This document shows, piece by piece, positions 51,889-61,834 of a stretch of DNA of 64,000 nt. The DNA is taken from assembly GCA_964291635.2 (NCBI GenBank), contig OZ219893.1, positions 1 through 64,000 on the forward strand. The letters are read 5' to 3'. The notes beneath the pieces were generated by a model, which saw nothing but the letters and a program-made list of their open reading frames with translations, was not told the origin of the DNA and did no database searches. The DNA is from JAPPHA01 sp964291635. Its GTDB lineage: Bacteria; Pseudomonadota; Alphaproteobacteria; Rhodobacterales; Rhodobacteraceae. A program made the translations under genes and the position numbers. Each line of letters opens with the position of its first letter. Position 1 is the stretch's first letter.

Positions 51889-52995
51889 TCACCGGCCGTC
51901 GTCGGGACGGAAGAGGGAGAGGCAATTGCCGCCGAAGACGGCCGTGCGTTCGGTTTTGGTGAGGAAATCGCTGTTCAGGAGGACATAGTCGAGGCTTTGC
52001 CGATAGGTGCAATAGCGTTCCACATTCGGCATGTCCGAGCCCCAGATCATGCGGCTGGCGCCGAACCGGTCATGGAACTGACGGACATGGCGGATTGCGG
52101 AGGTGTAGGGATAGGTGTGGTCGCGCCCCCAGGCGATCGGGTAGAGGACCTCGGTGAATACCGGGAATTCCTCCTGGATCCGCGCCACGACGCCTGGCCA
52201 GCGGATACTGCCGGAACCGTCATCGAAGGCCGCCGTCGGCCAGCCATGGACGATGACCGAGCGGATGCGCGGGAAACGCGCGAGCCAGTCCGCAAAACGG
52301 TTCATCTCCTGCACGAAATCGCCCCAGGGGGTTTCGGCGGGAAACACCCAGAAGACGGGAATTCCGAGACGGTCAACCGTCATCCAGAAATCGTCGAAGG
52401 CACCGGCGGCATAGGTTTCCCTCCAGCCTGTTCGCATGAAACCGTTGAGGGTGAAATACAGCCCCGACATCCCGCATTCGGTAATCTGGTCTTCCAGCCG
52501 TTCGATCTCCCGGTCCTGCCAGGCGGACCCCTCTTCGACCTGCGCGAGGCCGATGAACCGGCCCGGATACCGCTCAATGGCCGCCTTGAAGATGCCAGCC
52601 GAATTTCCATAGAGATGATCATTTTGCAGAACCATCGTCCCGACGCCGATATAGTCCATCTGTGCGATGATGGTTTCCGCGGGACTGTCGCAGTGGAGGG
52701 TCCCGGGGCTCAGGAACTGCACGTAATGGTCCTCGCCTGCCACGGTCCATGCCAGGCGGCCATTTCCGTCCACCCGGAAATCCAGATCCGTCTGCCGGCC
52801 TGTCTCGGAGGGATCGCCCGAATCCCAGAGATGTCGTTCGGAAACGGTCGCGCCATCCCGGCTCCGTACAACCGGCTGGGCTCGATGGGTGTGCATTCCC
52901 CACTGCAGGTAGAGGCGGTGCTCCGCGCTGCTCGCGAACCCGCAGGGCTCGGCGAGTGGCGGAAAGATGTGCCCGTGGCAGTCGACGATTTGCAT
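51889..52995 (-). CDS. amidohydrolase-superfamily enzyme inside the transporter operon
   Basis: 368 residues (GGGAGGCTATACAG upstream). Metal-binding IVDCHGHIF at the start, VIVHGWPTAAFDD in the middle and IWGSDMPNVERY near the end place it in the amidohydrolase_2 group (COG2159-like), which includes decarboxylases and hydrolases acting on small acids. It is embedded between the OppC-like and OppD-like genes, so it very probably acts on the imported compound. The reaction cannot be named. Confidence 0.88.
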   Translation of the reverse strand: MQIVDCHGHIFPPLAEPCGFASSAEHRLYLQWGMHTHRAQPVVRSRDGATVSERHLWDSGDPSETGRQTDLDFRVDGNGRLAWTVAGEDHYVQFLSPGTLHCDSPAETIIAQMDYIGVGTMVLQNDHLYGNSAGIFKAAIERYPGRFIGLAQVEEGSAWQDREIERLEDQITECGMSGLYFTLNGFMRTGWRETYAAGAFDDFWMTVDRLGIPVFWVFPAETPWGDFVQEMNRFADWLARFPRIRSVIVHGWPTAAFDDGSGSIRWPGVVARIQEEFPVFTEVLYPIAWGRDHTYPYTSAIRHVRQFHDRFGASRMIWGSDMPNVERYCTYRQSLDYVLLNSDFLTKTERTAVFGGNCLSLFRPDDGR

Positions 52996-53010
52996 ACTGT
53001 ATAGCCTCCC

Positions 53011-53883
53011 TCAGTTGCCGACCCTTGGATCCAGCCAGTCGCGAAGTCCATCCCCCAGAAGGTTGAATCCCAACACCATCAGCGAGATCGCGAGGCCCGG
53101 CGCAATAACCATGAATGGTGCCGCATGCAGGTATTCACGCCCCGAGCCGAGCAGCGTGCCCCATTCCGGCGTCGGTGGCTGCACGCCGAGTCCCAGGAAT
53201 CCGAGTGCGGTCGCCGTCAGCACCGCCTGACCGGCCTGCAGGCTCGCCTCGATGACGATGACCGTGGCCGCGTTCGGCAGGACATGGCGCAGGAGTATGC
53301 GCCAGCGACGAACTCCGATGGTGCGCGCAGCCGCAATGAAGTCCTCCTCGCGGATCTCCATCACGCGTCCGCGGACGATGCGGGCGATCGGCGGGGTGAA
53401 GGAGATGCTGATGGCCAGGATCAGCCCGGTCAAACCGGCACCCATGACGGCCGCGATGGCGATGGCCAGAACCATGTTCGGGATGGTGAGGGCGACGTCC
53501 ACGACCGCGTCCACCGCGATCGCCAGCGGACCCCGTACGAAGCCGGATATCAGCCCGAGCAGGACGCCGAAGGAACAGGACAGGCCGACCGAGATGAGCG
53601 CGACGGACAGGGTATGCCGGGTGCCGATCACGACCCGGCTCAGGAGGTCGCGTCCGAGCGGGTCGGTTCCGAGCCAGTGCGCGGCGCTCGGGCCCTCGAG
53701 GGCTTCCAGCAGGTTCTGCTTGTCCGCTCCGTAGGGCGCGATCTGTTCCCCGAAAAGCGCCGCGACCAGGAAACAGAGAAGAAGGAAGGAACCGGAAGCG
53801 AGGTAGACATTCTGCCGCAACCAACGCGCGGTGTAGGTGCCGCGCGCCATCACCGGCGCGGCTCCCGGTCCCATGGTGTTCAT
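53011..53883 (-). CDS. dipeptide-type ABC transporter permease (OppC-like)
   Basis: 290 residues with an N-terminal membrane segment (FLLLCFLVAALFGEQIAP), the periplasmic loop HWLGTDPLGRDLLSRVVIGT typical of OppC/DppC, and the EAA coupling loop FIAAARTIGVRRWRILLRHV. It forms the channel with the OppB-like subunit, whose stop it overlaps (ATGA). Confidence 0.95.
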   Translation of the reverse strand: MNTMGPGAAPVMARGTYTARWLRQNVYLASGSFLLLCFLVAALFGEQIAPYGADKQNLLEALEGPSAAHWLGTDPLGRDLLSRVVIGTRHTLSVALISVGLSCSFGVLLGLISGFVRGPLAIAVDAVVDVALTIPNMVLAIAIAAVMGAGLTGLILAISISFTPPIARIVRGRVMEIREEDFIAAARTIGVRRWRILLRHVLPNAATVIVIEASLQAGQAVLTATALGFLGLGVQPPTPEWGTLLGSGREYLHAAPFMVIAPGLAISLMVLGFNLLGDGLRDWLDPRVGN

Positions 53884-54827
53884 GCCGCCCTCATGCGCGG
53901 ATTGATCAGCACGTAAAGCAGTTCGACGATCAGGTTGATGATCAGGAACGCGATCACGAACATGATGGTCACGGCCTGCGCGACGGCGTAGTCCCGTTGT
54001 CCGATCGCGTTGATCATCAGGTCGCCGATTCCGGGCCAGGCGAAAAGCCGCTCGATCACCACGGACCCGCCGAGGAGATAGCCGGTCTGCAAACCGATCA
54101 CGGTGAGTGTCGGAATCATCACGTTGCGCAGGACGTGACGGCGCAGGATGGCGGTTCTGCCGAGTCCCTTGGACCGGGCGGTGCGCACGTAGTCCTTGCC
54201 GAGTTCGTCGATGGTGACGCCGCGGGTCATCCGTGCCACCAGTGCGATCAGCCGCGCCGCCAATGCAAGGGATGGCAAGATCAGGGAGGCGGGTCCCGAG
54301 AAGCCGAAACTCGGTAGCCAGCCGAGTTGCACGGAGAAGAAGGAGAGCAGCAGCAGTCCCAGCCAGAAATTCGGGACTGCAAGCAATGCGACCACGGACA
54401 CCGAAATCGCGAGGTCCGGGACGCGGGTGTGGAACAGGGCCGAGACCAGGCCCGCCGGGATGCCGATCAGGATGGTCAGGCCGATCGCGGATGCCGTCAG
54501 GGCCAGAGTCGCCGGGATGCGCTCGAGGACGAAGGGAAGCGGGCCTGACTTGAAGGTTTCCGACGTGCCGAAGTCGCCCTGGATCAGGCCGCTCATGTGC
54601 CGGAAATACTGGACGAGCAGGGGATCGTTCAGTCCGAGCGACTCCCGCAACCGGTCGATTTCCGCCTGTGTCGATCCGGGTCCGGCAAGATAGGCGGCCT
54701 GGTCTCCGGGAACCAGGCTGAAGAGGAAGAAGAGGATGGTGGCGACCGCAAATGCGATCGCCACCGCGCGAAGTCCCCGAAGTCCGAGGAAACGGAGAAT
54801 CGGGGTCGATGCCGCAAGGGCGGGCAC
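53880..54827 (-). CDS. dipeptide-type ABC transporter permease (OppB-like)
   Basis: 315 residues, six membrane segments. N-terminal LRAVAIAFAVATILFFLFSL, the OppB loop LRESLGLNDPLLVQYFRHMS, and the EAA loop YVRTARSKGLGRTAILRRHV. First permease gene, 39 bases after the binding-protein stop. Confidence 0.95.
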   Translation of the reverse strand: MPALAASTPILRFLGLRGLRAVAIAFAVATILFFLFSLVPGDQAAYLAGPGSTQAEIDRLRESLGLNDPLLVQYFRHMSGLIQGDFGTSETFKSGPLPFVLERIPATLALTASAIGLTILIGIPAGLVSALFHTRVPDLAISVSVVALLAVPNFWLGLLLLSFFSVQLGWLPSFGFSGPASLILPSLALAARLIALVARMTRGVTIDELGKDYVRTARSKGLGRTAILRRHVLRNVMIPTLTVIGLQTGYLLGGSVVIERLFAWPGIGDLMINAIGQRDYAVAQAVTIMFVIAFLIINLIVELLYVLINPRMRAA

Positions 54828-54866
54828 TGCCGGGCCTTCAAAAGGATCCAGCCGTGCAGGATGCAG

Positions 54867-56471
54867 CTAGTAGCTCCCGCCGCGGACGATGGTGAAGATC
54901 ACCGGCCAGACCTCAACGCCGCCGAGGTCGGCGCGCGCTGCCGAGATGATGTTGTTGACATGCAGCCAGATGTACGGTGCTTCGCTCCATATGATCTCCT
55001 GCACGTCCGCAAGGATGGCCGCCCGTGCCTCCCCGTCGACGGTTACTGTCGCCCTGGCCAGCAAATCGTCGACTTCCGCATTGGCGAAGCGGGTGATGTT
55101 CCAGACGGAGGGACGGTCCGCATTGTCCGGATTGGAGGTGTACATCGAATCCAGGTGGTACAACCCCGATGCGTTGGACGGGTTGAAGCCGAACATTCCG
55201 ATCTGCCATCCGGTGTCCGCAACAGGCAGGCGCAGCGTATCCCAGAAGGAACTGCGCTCGATCTTGCGGATCTCGATGCCGACGCCGACTTCCTGGAGTG
55301 CTGCCGCGGCGGTTTCGGCAACAAGCACGTCATTTGCGAACACGCCTTCGGGAACCAGGAGCGTGAAGGAAAGATCTTCGCCGTCATGCTCCAGGATGCC
55401 GTTTCCGTCACCATCCGTCAGCCCCGCGGCGGCGAGCATTTCACGCGCCTTGTCGGGATCATAGGCGTAAGGCTCGTTGCCATGATGTCCCACGGTGTTG
55501 AACGCGAGCGGCGAGTTCGAAGCCATGGCTTGGCCGAGGAACAGCTTTTCGGCGATGGCGTCGACCGGAATCGCGTGGTTCAGCGCCCGGCGCACCTCGA
55601 CGTTGTCGAGCGGCGGGATCGTGGTCAGCATGGCGAGGCCCATCGGACGAAGCGAAGGAGCAGTCAGCAGCTGCAGCCCATCGTCGGATTCGATCTGCGC
55701 GACCAGATGCGTCGGCACGTTGTCGATGACGTCGACCTCGCCGCTTTGCAGTGCCGAAACACGGGTTGCGGCTTCGGGCACGTAGCGGAAAATGATCTTG
55801 TCGAGCGATGGTTTTCCGGCCCAGTATCCGTCGTAGGCCGTAAGCACGAGTTCCAACCCGGGATTGAACGATTCCACCATGTAGGGACCAGAGCCGACCG
55901 GGTTCTGCGTCTCGCTCTCCTGTCCGTTTTCCATGATTGCCGTCGGGCTGAGGATGGCGCCGGAACCATGCGCAAGCGTGTTGAGCAAGAGCGCGAATGG
56001 TTCGTGGGTCCGCAGACGCACGGTGAGGTCGTCGACGACATCTGCACCGGCAATCGGATCCCAGAGCGGGCGGTTGGTCGTGTTGATCTCCGGATCCATC
56101 ATCCTTTCGACGTTGAACTTGATCGCTTCGGCGTTGATTGGCGTCCCGTCGTGGAACGTCGCGCCGGCCCGGAGTTTGAAGGTGACGGATTTCTGGTCAT
56201 CCGCGATCGTCCAGCTCTCGGCGAGTTGCGGATTGAATGTCAACTGGTCGTCGAAGGTGACAAGCCGGTCGAAGATCACGAAACCGGCCTCGTAACCCGC
56301 CGGGTATTGCAGGAACGCGTTGAATGCCGGTCCGATATCGGTGATTGCCACGCCATGGCCGTAGACCAGCGTATTGTCGTCCGGACCTGCCGACGCGCTC
56401 GTCATCGCCGCAATCAGGCCCGTAATGCCCGCAAGTAGCAGGCGGTGTATTCGGTGGAAAACAGGATTCAT
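54867..56471 (-). CDS. ABC transporter substrate-binding protein, family 5
   Basis: 534 residues with a signal peptide (RLLLAGITGLIAAMTSASA) and family-5 features: FDRLVTFDDQLTFNPQLAES, SVTFKLRAGATFHDGTPINA, GSGPYMVESFNPG and VRRALNHAIPVDAIAEKLFL. Periplasmic receptor for a peptide, amide or other small solute. The start overlaps the PLP-enzyme stop (ATGA), linking the receptor to that enzyme. The ligand is not readable. Confidence 0.94.
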   Translation of the reverse strand: MNPVFHRIHRLLLAGITGLIAAMTSASAGPDDNTLVYGHGVAITDIGPAFNAFLQYPAGYEAGFVIFDRLVTFDDQLTFNPQLAESWTIADDQKSVTFKLRAGATFHDGTPINAEAIKFNVERMMDPEINTTNRPLWDPIAGADVVDDLTVRLRTHEPFALLLNTLAHGSGAILSPTAIMENGQESETQNPVGSGPYMVESFNPGLELVLTAYDGYWAGKPSLDKIIFRYVPEAATRVSALQSGEVDVIDNVPTHLVAQIESDDGLQLLTAPSLRPMGLAMLTTIPPLDNVEVRRALNHAIPVDAIAEKLFLGQAMASNSPLAFNTVGHHGNEPYAYDPDKAREMLAAAGLTDGDGNGILEHDGEDLSFTLLVPEGVFANDVLVAETAAAALQEVGVGIEIRKIERSSFWDTLRLPVADTGWQIGMFGFNPSNASGLYHLDSMYTSNPDNADRPSVWNITRFANAEVDDLLARATVTVDGEARAAILADVQEIIWSEAPYIWLHVNNIISAARADLGGVEVWPVIFTIVRGGSY

Positions 56472-57520
56472 GGAACTTCTCCTTTCCTGGGTCTGGCTCG
56501 CCGATCGAGCCAGAGATTGTTGTGCGTGAAGATCGCGGGCGTTCCACCCGTGTGGACGAAGACCACGATCTCGTCGCGCTCAAAGTCACCGCGGCGGATA
56601 TGGTCGATCATCCCCGCCGCGGCCTTTCCGGTGTACACGGGATCGAGCACGATTCCTTCCGTTCGTGCAAACAGGAGAACCGCCTCGTTTCCCGCGTCGC
56701 TCGGAATTCCGTATCCGGCACCCACATGGGTGGTGTCGTTGACAATGTCCTCCGGCGTGACTTCCATGTCGAGTCCCAGAGTATGGGCCGTACGATTCGC
56801 GATTTCCGCGCCGCGAGGCGGGATATCGAATTCGTCCGTGGCCGTGATGCCACGGACCCGGAAACCACCGAGCAGATGCTGCGCCATGACCTGTCCCGCC
56901 TGTCCCTTGCCGGAGGAGGACATGTAAAGGCAATCAGGCGCGAGGCCCCGTGTCGCGAGTGTTTCAACGATTTCGCACGTGCTTTCAAGGTAGGCGATGG
57001 CGGAACCCTCGTCGAACATCGGAATATCGTTCAGGAGGCACGGCGTTCGGCCGACGGCCCGGGATTCAGCGACCGCGTCCCGGCTCATGCGCGCCTGCTC
57101 GGTGCGGGAGGGTGCGAAGCGCACATCGGCGCCGAGCAGGTAATCCACGAGCAGATTTCCCTGGACGTCTTCCGGTTCGGAGCCTTCCAGGATCAGGACC
57201 GTGTCCATGCCGAGCCGGTTGCAGCAGCCGGCGGTCTGGCGGGCGGAGTTCGACTGCTGATCCAGTTCCATCACGATGACATCGGCGCCGGACGCTTTAG
57301 CGGCCGCCAGCCGGAACTCCAGGTTCCGTGTCTTGTTGCCGCCGAAGGCCACACCGGTCAGATCGTCGCGCTTGACGAAGATTTGTGGTCCCCCGAGTGC
57401 TTCCGACAGGCGCTTCGCTTCCTGCAAAGGTGTCGGCAGGCAGGCCAGACCGACTCGCGGAATCCTGGCAATGGCAGCCCGGATTGCCTGCGTTGTCGTC
57501 CGAGAAAACCGTTGATTCAT
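56468..57520 (-). CDS. PLP-dependent D-cysteine desulfhydrase/ACC deaminase-family enzyme
   Basis: 350 residues from the ATG at 57520. Fold-type II enzyme with the PLP lysine Lys63 in AFGGNKTRNLEF, LACLPTPLQEAKRLSEALGG before it, SSGKGQAGQVMAQHLLGG for phosphate binding, and FVHTGGTPAIF at the end. The family includes D-cysteine desulfhydrase, ACC deaminase and L-cysteate sulfo-lyase (CuyA), which all eliminate a group from an amino acid. It leads the transporter operon, so an amino-acid-like import substrate is plausible. I cannot choose among the three activities. Confidence 0.9.
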   Translation of the reverse strand: MNQRFSRTTTQAIRAAIARIPRVGLACLPTPLQEAKRLSEALGGPQIFVKRDDLTGVAFGGNKTRNLEFRLAAAKASGADVIVMELDQQSNSARQTAGCCNRLGMDTVLILEGSEPEDVQGNLLVDYLLGADVRFAPSRTEQARMSRDAVAESRAVGRTPCLLNDIPMFDEGSAIAYLESTCEIVETLATRGLAPDCLYMSSSGKGQAGQVMAQHLLGGFRVRGITATDEFDIPPRGAEIANRTAHTLGLDMEVTPEDIVNDTTHVGAGYGIPSDAGNEAVLLFARTEGIVLDPVYTGKAAAGMIDHIRRGDFERDEIVVFVHTGGTPAIFTHNNLWLDRRARPRKGEVP

Positions 57521-58594
57521 GTTGTGGATTCTGGACCTACCACCCGGGACCCGGGATCTCGTCATGTCCGGTCTGTATCAGAACGGACGGCTTGCGGTGG
57601 CGGACCGCGAGACCGGCGGTTGATGGGTTGTTCGACACGTCGGGGTCCGATTTCGGCAAGGCGCTACGGCAGAATTGCCGGATTTTCGATTTGCTTTCGA
57701 TTTGCAAGGTTTGGTGCTTCATGACGATGAAACCGGCGAAGAATGTCCGGTGGGACCATAGGTTCAATTGGCCGCCCTGTCACCTCGGATTTTTTGATGA
57801 TGCCTGGCAGGCGAACCCCGTACCCGCTTGCGGCAACAGAGGTTCCACCAATGCCTCGCCCGTCAAGCCTGATTCCAGCCTGGGGTGTGAATCGTGTGAA
57901 CCGCAGAACCTGTCCGCCGACGAGACCAGTCCCGGGTGACCGCCCGGATCGATCGCGGGCTGTGTCCGCGGGCCAACAATGCCGACGTATCGGCCCTGCG
58001 CCTGTAATTCAACGAAGCGATGGGGCAACCCGAGAAGGTCGAGGACTTGCATTGCCGCATGATCCCCGACCGTTTGCTGCGTTCCATTTCCGAGGCCATC
58101 GCATCACCAGTCAGGGTCGAAACAACACCTGCAACAGCGTCAAACCTTCATTCGCAACGATCGTTGGACGCGCCGTCGCGACACGGTCATTCACGCCACC
58201 GCTCAAGCCTTTTGTACCGCATGGTGCAACTCCATCCTCGGGGTGTTCACTTTCGGGCCCGCCCCAGCAGGACGTAATCTGGAGGTCGTGATCGCCTGCT
58301 GACAGATCGCCAGGAAGCACGATTTGGGCCGTGAAGGCACCGCCGGGCCAGGTGTCCGCGGGATCGATGTCAATGTGTTCGGCGATGCAAGTGCCCGAAT
58401 CGGTGGTCCTGCCTGCGTGAAGAAATCCAGACGCAGCGTCAACGCCCGCAATCATGATCAAGACGTGCGAGATGCCGTTTCACGCCACTTTCTGGAGGTA
58501 CCCAACACTCTCGACCGAGTATGAGTGGCCGACAATTCGTTTGATGACCCGCGATTTGAAAGCCGACTCGGTCATGCCGCCAAAACGGATTTCC
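57521..58594. other. 1.07-kb spacer, possible decayed coding sequence
   Basis: No family recognised. A minus-strand frame at 58111-58461 reads IAEHIDIDPADTWPGGAFTA and DHDLQITSCWGGPE, which looks coding but matches nothing I know. Another at about 57780-58052 (VLDLLGLPHRFVELQAQGRY) is similar in that respect. Probably decayed genes upstream of the transporter operon, plus its promoter. Confidence 0.35.
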
Positions 58595-59641
58595 TCAAGG
58601 CCGTGACGATTCGATTTCACCCGCGAGACGTTTGATTTCTGCAATTCGGTCCTGATTGCTCGGATGGGTCGAGAGCCAGCCCGGCGTGGCAGGACCCGGA
58701 TTATCGTCAAGCCGTTCGAAGAACCGCGCCAGGGCGGCGGGGTCATATCCGGCTTTCGCAGCAAGAGCCAAACCAATGCGGTCGGCTTCGGCTTCGTGCT
58801 CGCGGCTGTAGGCGAGCGAGAACAGCAATCCTCCTTCGAGAAGGAGATCATTGAGAACCGGGCCGACATCGCCGAAGATGACGGCGACCGCAAGATACGT
58901 GCCCAGACTCCGGTAGACCTGCTTCAGGCCATGGGCCTCCGCCACATGGACCAACTCGTGGCCGAGAACACCGGCGATCACGTCCGGGTCGGGGAAGGAA
59001 CTTGCGAGTTCGTCGGTGATGATCACCGTTCCTCCCGGCAAGGCAAAAGCGTTGGGCCCGGCAGCGGGAATGTCGCGGAAAACCAGCCTGTAGTCGGAGA
59101 ATCGCGGAGGTGGCGCTACGGCTTTCAACCTGTCGAAAACCAGCACGACCTGGTCTTTTTCCGTTGTGCCCAGACGTGACGGGCTGGCCCATGTCCGGTC
59201 GCTGAAGGCCAGGTGACCGTCGTCAATGGCGCGGGGCATGCCATCGGGGGTCAGGAAAATTGCGGCGGCGACCAGGATGCCGAGGCCCCACCGCCAGACG
59301 GCAAAGGCAGTCATGAAAGAAAGCGCGACCACGAGGGCCAACCTCGGACGGAACGCTTCCCAGTTGTGGATGCGATCGGATCTCCGCAAGCGGAGTATCG
59401 AGTCGACCTCCCCATGATCGTGGCTGTGAAAGTGCCAGCCATCGGGAAAACTGAGGACCGTCGGCAGGTTTCCGAGCCTTTGTTCCCGAACGATCCGGGA
59501 AGTCGGCGCGTCCGTCAACAAGGCGCCACTGTCGAACTCGACCAGGCTGACGGTGCCCGTCACGCCCGCAACCAGGCGCGCCCTGACGAGCCGGGAGGAA
59601 CCGGGTGCGTAGGCGTCGCCTTTCGGGGTAGTCTCCCGCAA
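58595..59641 (-). CDS. M48-family zinc metallopeptidase, membrane-anchored
   Basis: 348 residues if started at TTG 59641, just past the stop of the DUF898 gene; no ATG is suitably placed. An N-terminal beta-rich domain contains FHSHDHGEVDSILRL. A membrane segment at about 101-130 (LALVVALSFMTAFAVW, GILVAAAIF) is followed by a peptidase domain with HELVH 228-232 and the third zinc ligand in REHEAEADRIGL. It resembles periplasmic or membrane quality-control proteases of the BepA/LoiP/HtpX type. A 166-bp copy of its middle lies at 49637. It pairs with DUF898 as commonly seen. Confidence 0.85.
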   Translation of the reverse strand: MRETTPKGDAYAPGSSRLVRARLVAGVTGTVSLVEFDSGALLTDAPTSRIVREQRLGNLPTVLSFPDGWHFHSHDHGEVDSILRLRRSDRIHNWEAFRPRLALVVALSFMTAFAVWRWGLGILVAAAIFLTPDGMPRAIDDGHLAFSDRTWASPSRLGTTEKDQVVLVFDRLKAVAPPPRFSDYRLVFRDIPAAGPNAFALPGGTVIITDELASSFPDPDVIAGVLGHELVHVAEAHGLKQVYRSLGTYLAVAVIFGDVGPVLNDLLLEGGLLFSLAYSREHEAEADRIGLALAAKAGYDPAALARFFERLDDNPGPATPGWLSTHPSNQDRIAEIKRLAGEIESSRP

Positions 59642-59642
59642 T

Positions 59643-60701
59643 TCAGACAGCCGCCCCGATGTCGACGGATTCGATGTCCATGTAGGCATCACCAATTGCG
59701 GTCGGCGATCGCTGCAGATCCCCGGCGAATTCGTCAAGTGAGGTGTTGGGGGCCACCCAGGAATGCGCGCACAGGTATCTTGCAACCCTTATCCGTGCCC
59801 AGGGCAGCAACAGGCCGAGCGAAAACACCACCGCCACCGAATTGCTCAGGGCGATCCAGATCAGTGTTGTCGCGGAAATCGTCGATTTGAACCTGTGTCC
59901 GTTTTCCAGGACTATTCCCTGGTAAATGGCGTTGCGGGTAAATGCCGAGTAGATCGTTCCCAACGGCAGGACGACCAGCAAAACGATGATCGCCGAAACC
60001 AGAACGAGGATGAAGGAGAGGACATCTCCGGAATCGCTGATCAGGACCGAAGGATCATATGGTCTCAGCGCCATCAGCAACAGGCCGACGGCAAGTGCGA
60101 GACCAATGACGGCCCAGAGGGCTGTCTTCAGGAAGGCAATGAAAAACGGCCTGATCGGGCTGTCGAAGGAAAACTTGTGATTACCAAGGCTGTGACGCCC
60201 GATCGTGTATCGTGAAATCGCTCTCGAAAGGTACGGGAACGCAAGGTACAGGCTCAGAATCGTCAGGAACGGGTAGAGGACAAAGACCAGGAAAGCCGGC
60301 CAGTAATTCCCGCCGAAACGAAAGCGAACGTTAGACCAACTCGTCATCGCCGCGTTGAAACTCAGCCCCCTGTTCACCAGCCACGGAAATGCGCCGACGA
60401 AAACAATCGCGACGATGATATTGGCCGTTGGAGAAATCGAGGATGACACCGAAAGGATTATCAGGGCCGCAACGACGATGATCCTGCCAATCAGGATCTG
60501 GATTCCTTTCGCATGGTATTCGAACGCGCGTTCACCAATCGTCGTGTTCCCGAGAAAATACCTTTTGTTTCGGACCTTGGCCCATGCCGAGTAAATGCCG
60601 AGGGTGACGATCGACAGGCAGAGATTGACGATCCAAATTCCGAAATACTCGCGGGCATTCCCGGAAAAACGTACTGGAATCAGTTCCTTTGAAGTTTCCA
60701 T
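59643..60701 (-). CDS. DUF898 (YjgN-family) membrane protein
   Basis: 352 residues. It opens with the DUF898 signature VRFSGNAREYFGIWIVNLCL and SIVTLGIYSAWAKVRNKRYF, which recurs near the end as LLLPWARIRVARYL. About seven to eight membrane helices. No biochemical function is established for the family. It is followed directly by the M48 peptidase, and the two are likely to work together at the inner membrane. Confidence 0.92.
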   Translation of the reverse strand: METSKELIPVRFSGNAREYFGIWIVNLCLSIVTLGIYSAWAKVRNKRYFLGNTTIGERAFEYHAKGIQILIGRIIVVAALIILSVSSSISPTANIIVAIVFVGAFPWLVNRGLSFNAAMTSWSNVRFRFGGNYWPAFLVFVLYPFLTILSLYLAFPYLSRAISRYTIGRHSLGNHKFSFDSPIRPFFIAFLKTALWAVIGLALAVGLLLMALRPYDPSVLISDSGDVLSFILVLVSAIIVLLVVLPLGTIYSAFTRNAIYQGIVLENGHRFKSTISATTLIWIALSNSVAVVFSLGLLLPWARIRVARYLCAHSWVAPNTSLDEFAGDLQRSPTAIGDAYMDIESVDIGAAV

Positions 60702-60849
60702 GTCTGCTCTTCCCCGGCGGTGCCATGCGGAGGTCTATGCAGGGAGCCACATGGAAAATGCAACCGCCTTTTTCTCAAGGACCAAATGCTCTGCTCCGCA
60801 TGAATCTCCTGCCGAAAGCGCCTGGAACCCGAGCGCTCTGCCTTGACGC

Positions 60850-61479
60850 TCAGTTGGACAAGACAAGATCAGCATGCCCGCGTGCCTTTGAGATCCGATT
60901 TGCGTTGACGAGGTCATTCCCGAAGATCTTTGCATTCGCCGTTCCCGTGTCCAGCCCGTATGAATTCCAGCGATCCCTGAGCCGCTGTTCGAGGGACTTA
61001 ATCGAAACGGAAAGAAAAACCGAAAAGGTCCAGAATCCGGCAAGCCCGGACCAGGGTGCTTCGCCGAGCAAAAGGTAATTACCTTCGACCAGGACGAACC
61101 GTGTATCCCGGCAGATCTCCAGCGAACCGGCAACGGCAATCTCCTGGTCACGGTCAAAATCTGGAAGAATGACCGATGGCTCGGATTGAACCCGGCGGAT
61201 CGCCGTCAGGAATCCGTCGAAATCAAATGTCTCCGGTGCCCCTTTCTTCGCAAGAAGGCCCCGTTTCTCAAGAAGCCTGTTGTCAAGATGGAATCCGTCC
61301 ATCGGCATGACTGCCGCATGATGATTTCGTCGGCTGAGTTCTGCCGCAGTGGCGAGGGCAAGGGTCGATTTTCCTGAAGCCGGCGGTCCGGCAATCGCGA
61401 TCAGTGCCCGGCGGGAGGCCCACTGGAGGTGCTCGATCTTTTCGGCAATCAGTTTGGAGTTCCGCGCAATCTCGACCAA
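60850..61479 (-). CDS. P-loop kinase, uridine-kinase/phosphoribulokinase-like (FrcK type)
   Basis: 209 residues from TTG 61479; an in-frame stop lies two codons upstream and no ATG fits. Walker A GPPASGKST (31-39), PMDGFHLDNRLLEKRGLLAKK with the catalytic Asp, LVEGNYLLL, and ANAKIFGNDLVNANRISKAR near the end. It phosphorylates a small sugar or nucleoside. It lies 355 bases after a BMP-type transporter receptor in the same direction, so it may trap the imported compound. Confidence 0.85.
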   Translation of the reverse strand: MVEIARNSKLIAEKIEHLQWASRRALIAIAGPPASGKSTLALATAAELSRRNHHAAVMPMDGFHLDNRLLEKRGLLAKKGAPETFDFDGFLTAIRRVQSEPSVILPDFDRDQEIAVAGSLEICRDTRFVLVEGNYLLLGEAPWSGLAGFWTFSVFLSVSIKSLEQRLRDRWNSYGLDTGTANAKIFGNDLVNANRISKARGHADLVLSN

Positions 61480-61834
61480 CGCTTCTCATCCGGATCAGGT
61501 TGGCACCTGCTGGCGCCTGAACGGTTTCAAACTGGATGGGTTCGCCAGCCTGTGCTCTTGACATGGTTGGGGACCGTGTGCCCGGGCAGGTCTCGGTCGA
61601 AGGCGAACCTGCCAGCGTGTTCGATCCGCGCCACCGGCGCGAACCGGAATCGGCCGCGACGAGACCATGTCATCTTGGGTGCTTTCCAACCGCCTGAGCG
61701 CGAGCCGATTTGTCCTACCGATGTGGTGTCGGTCGAATTTGTGCGAATGAACCGAATTGGTTGGAAGGTTCCCGCGTGGCCGGCTTGAAAATGCCTGGAA
61801 AGCGACACGGGAACCTTGATCAGGGACTCGCCCC
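61480..61834. other. 355-base spacer, nothing recognised
   Basis: Between the BMP receptor stop and the kinase. No gene or clear terminator seen. Confidence 0.45.

Noticed and set aside
50696..51988. 430-codon open frame on the plus strand
   Set aside because: Antisense to two ABC ATPases with complete Walker and signature motifs.
54597..56438. 613-codon open frame on the plus strand
   Set aside because: Antisense to the family-5 binding protein and part of OppB; high GC at third positions keeps the opposite strand open. No family resemblance.
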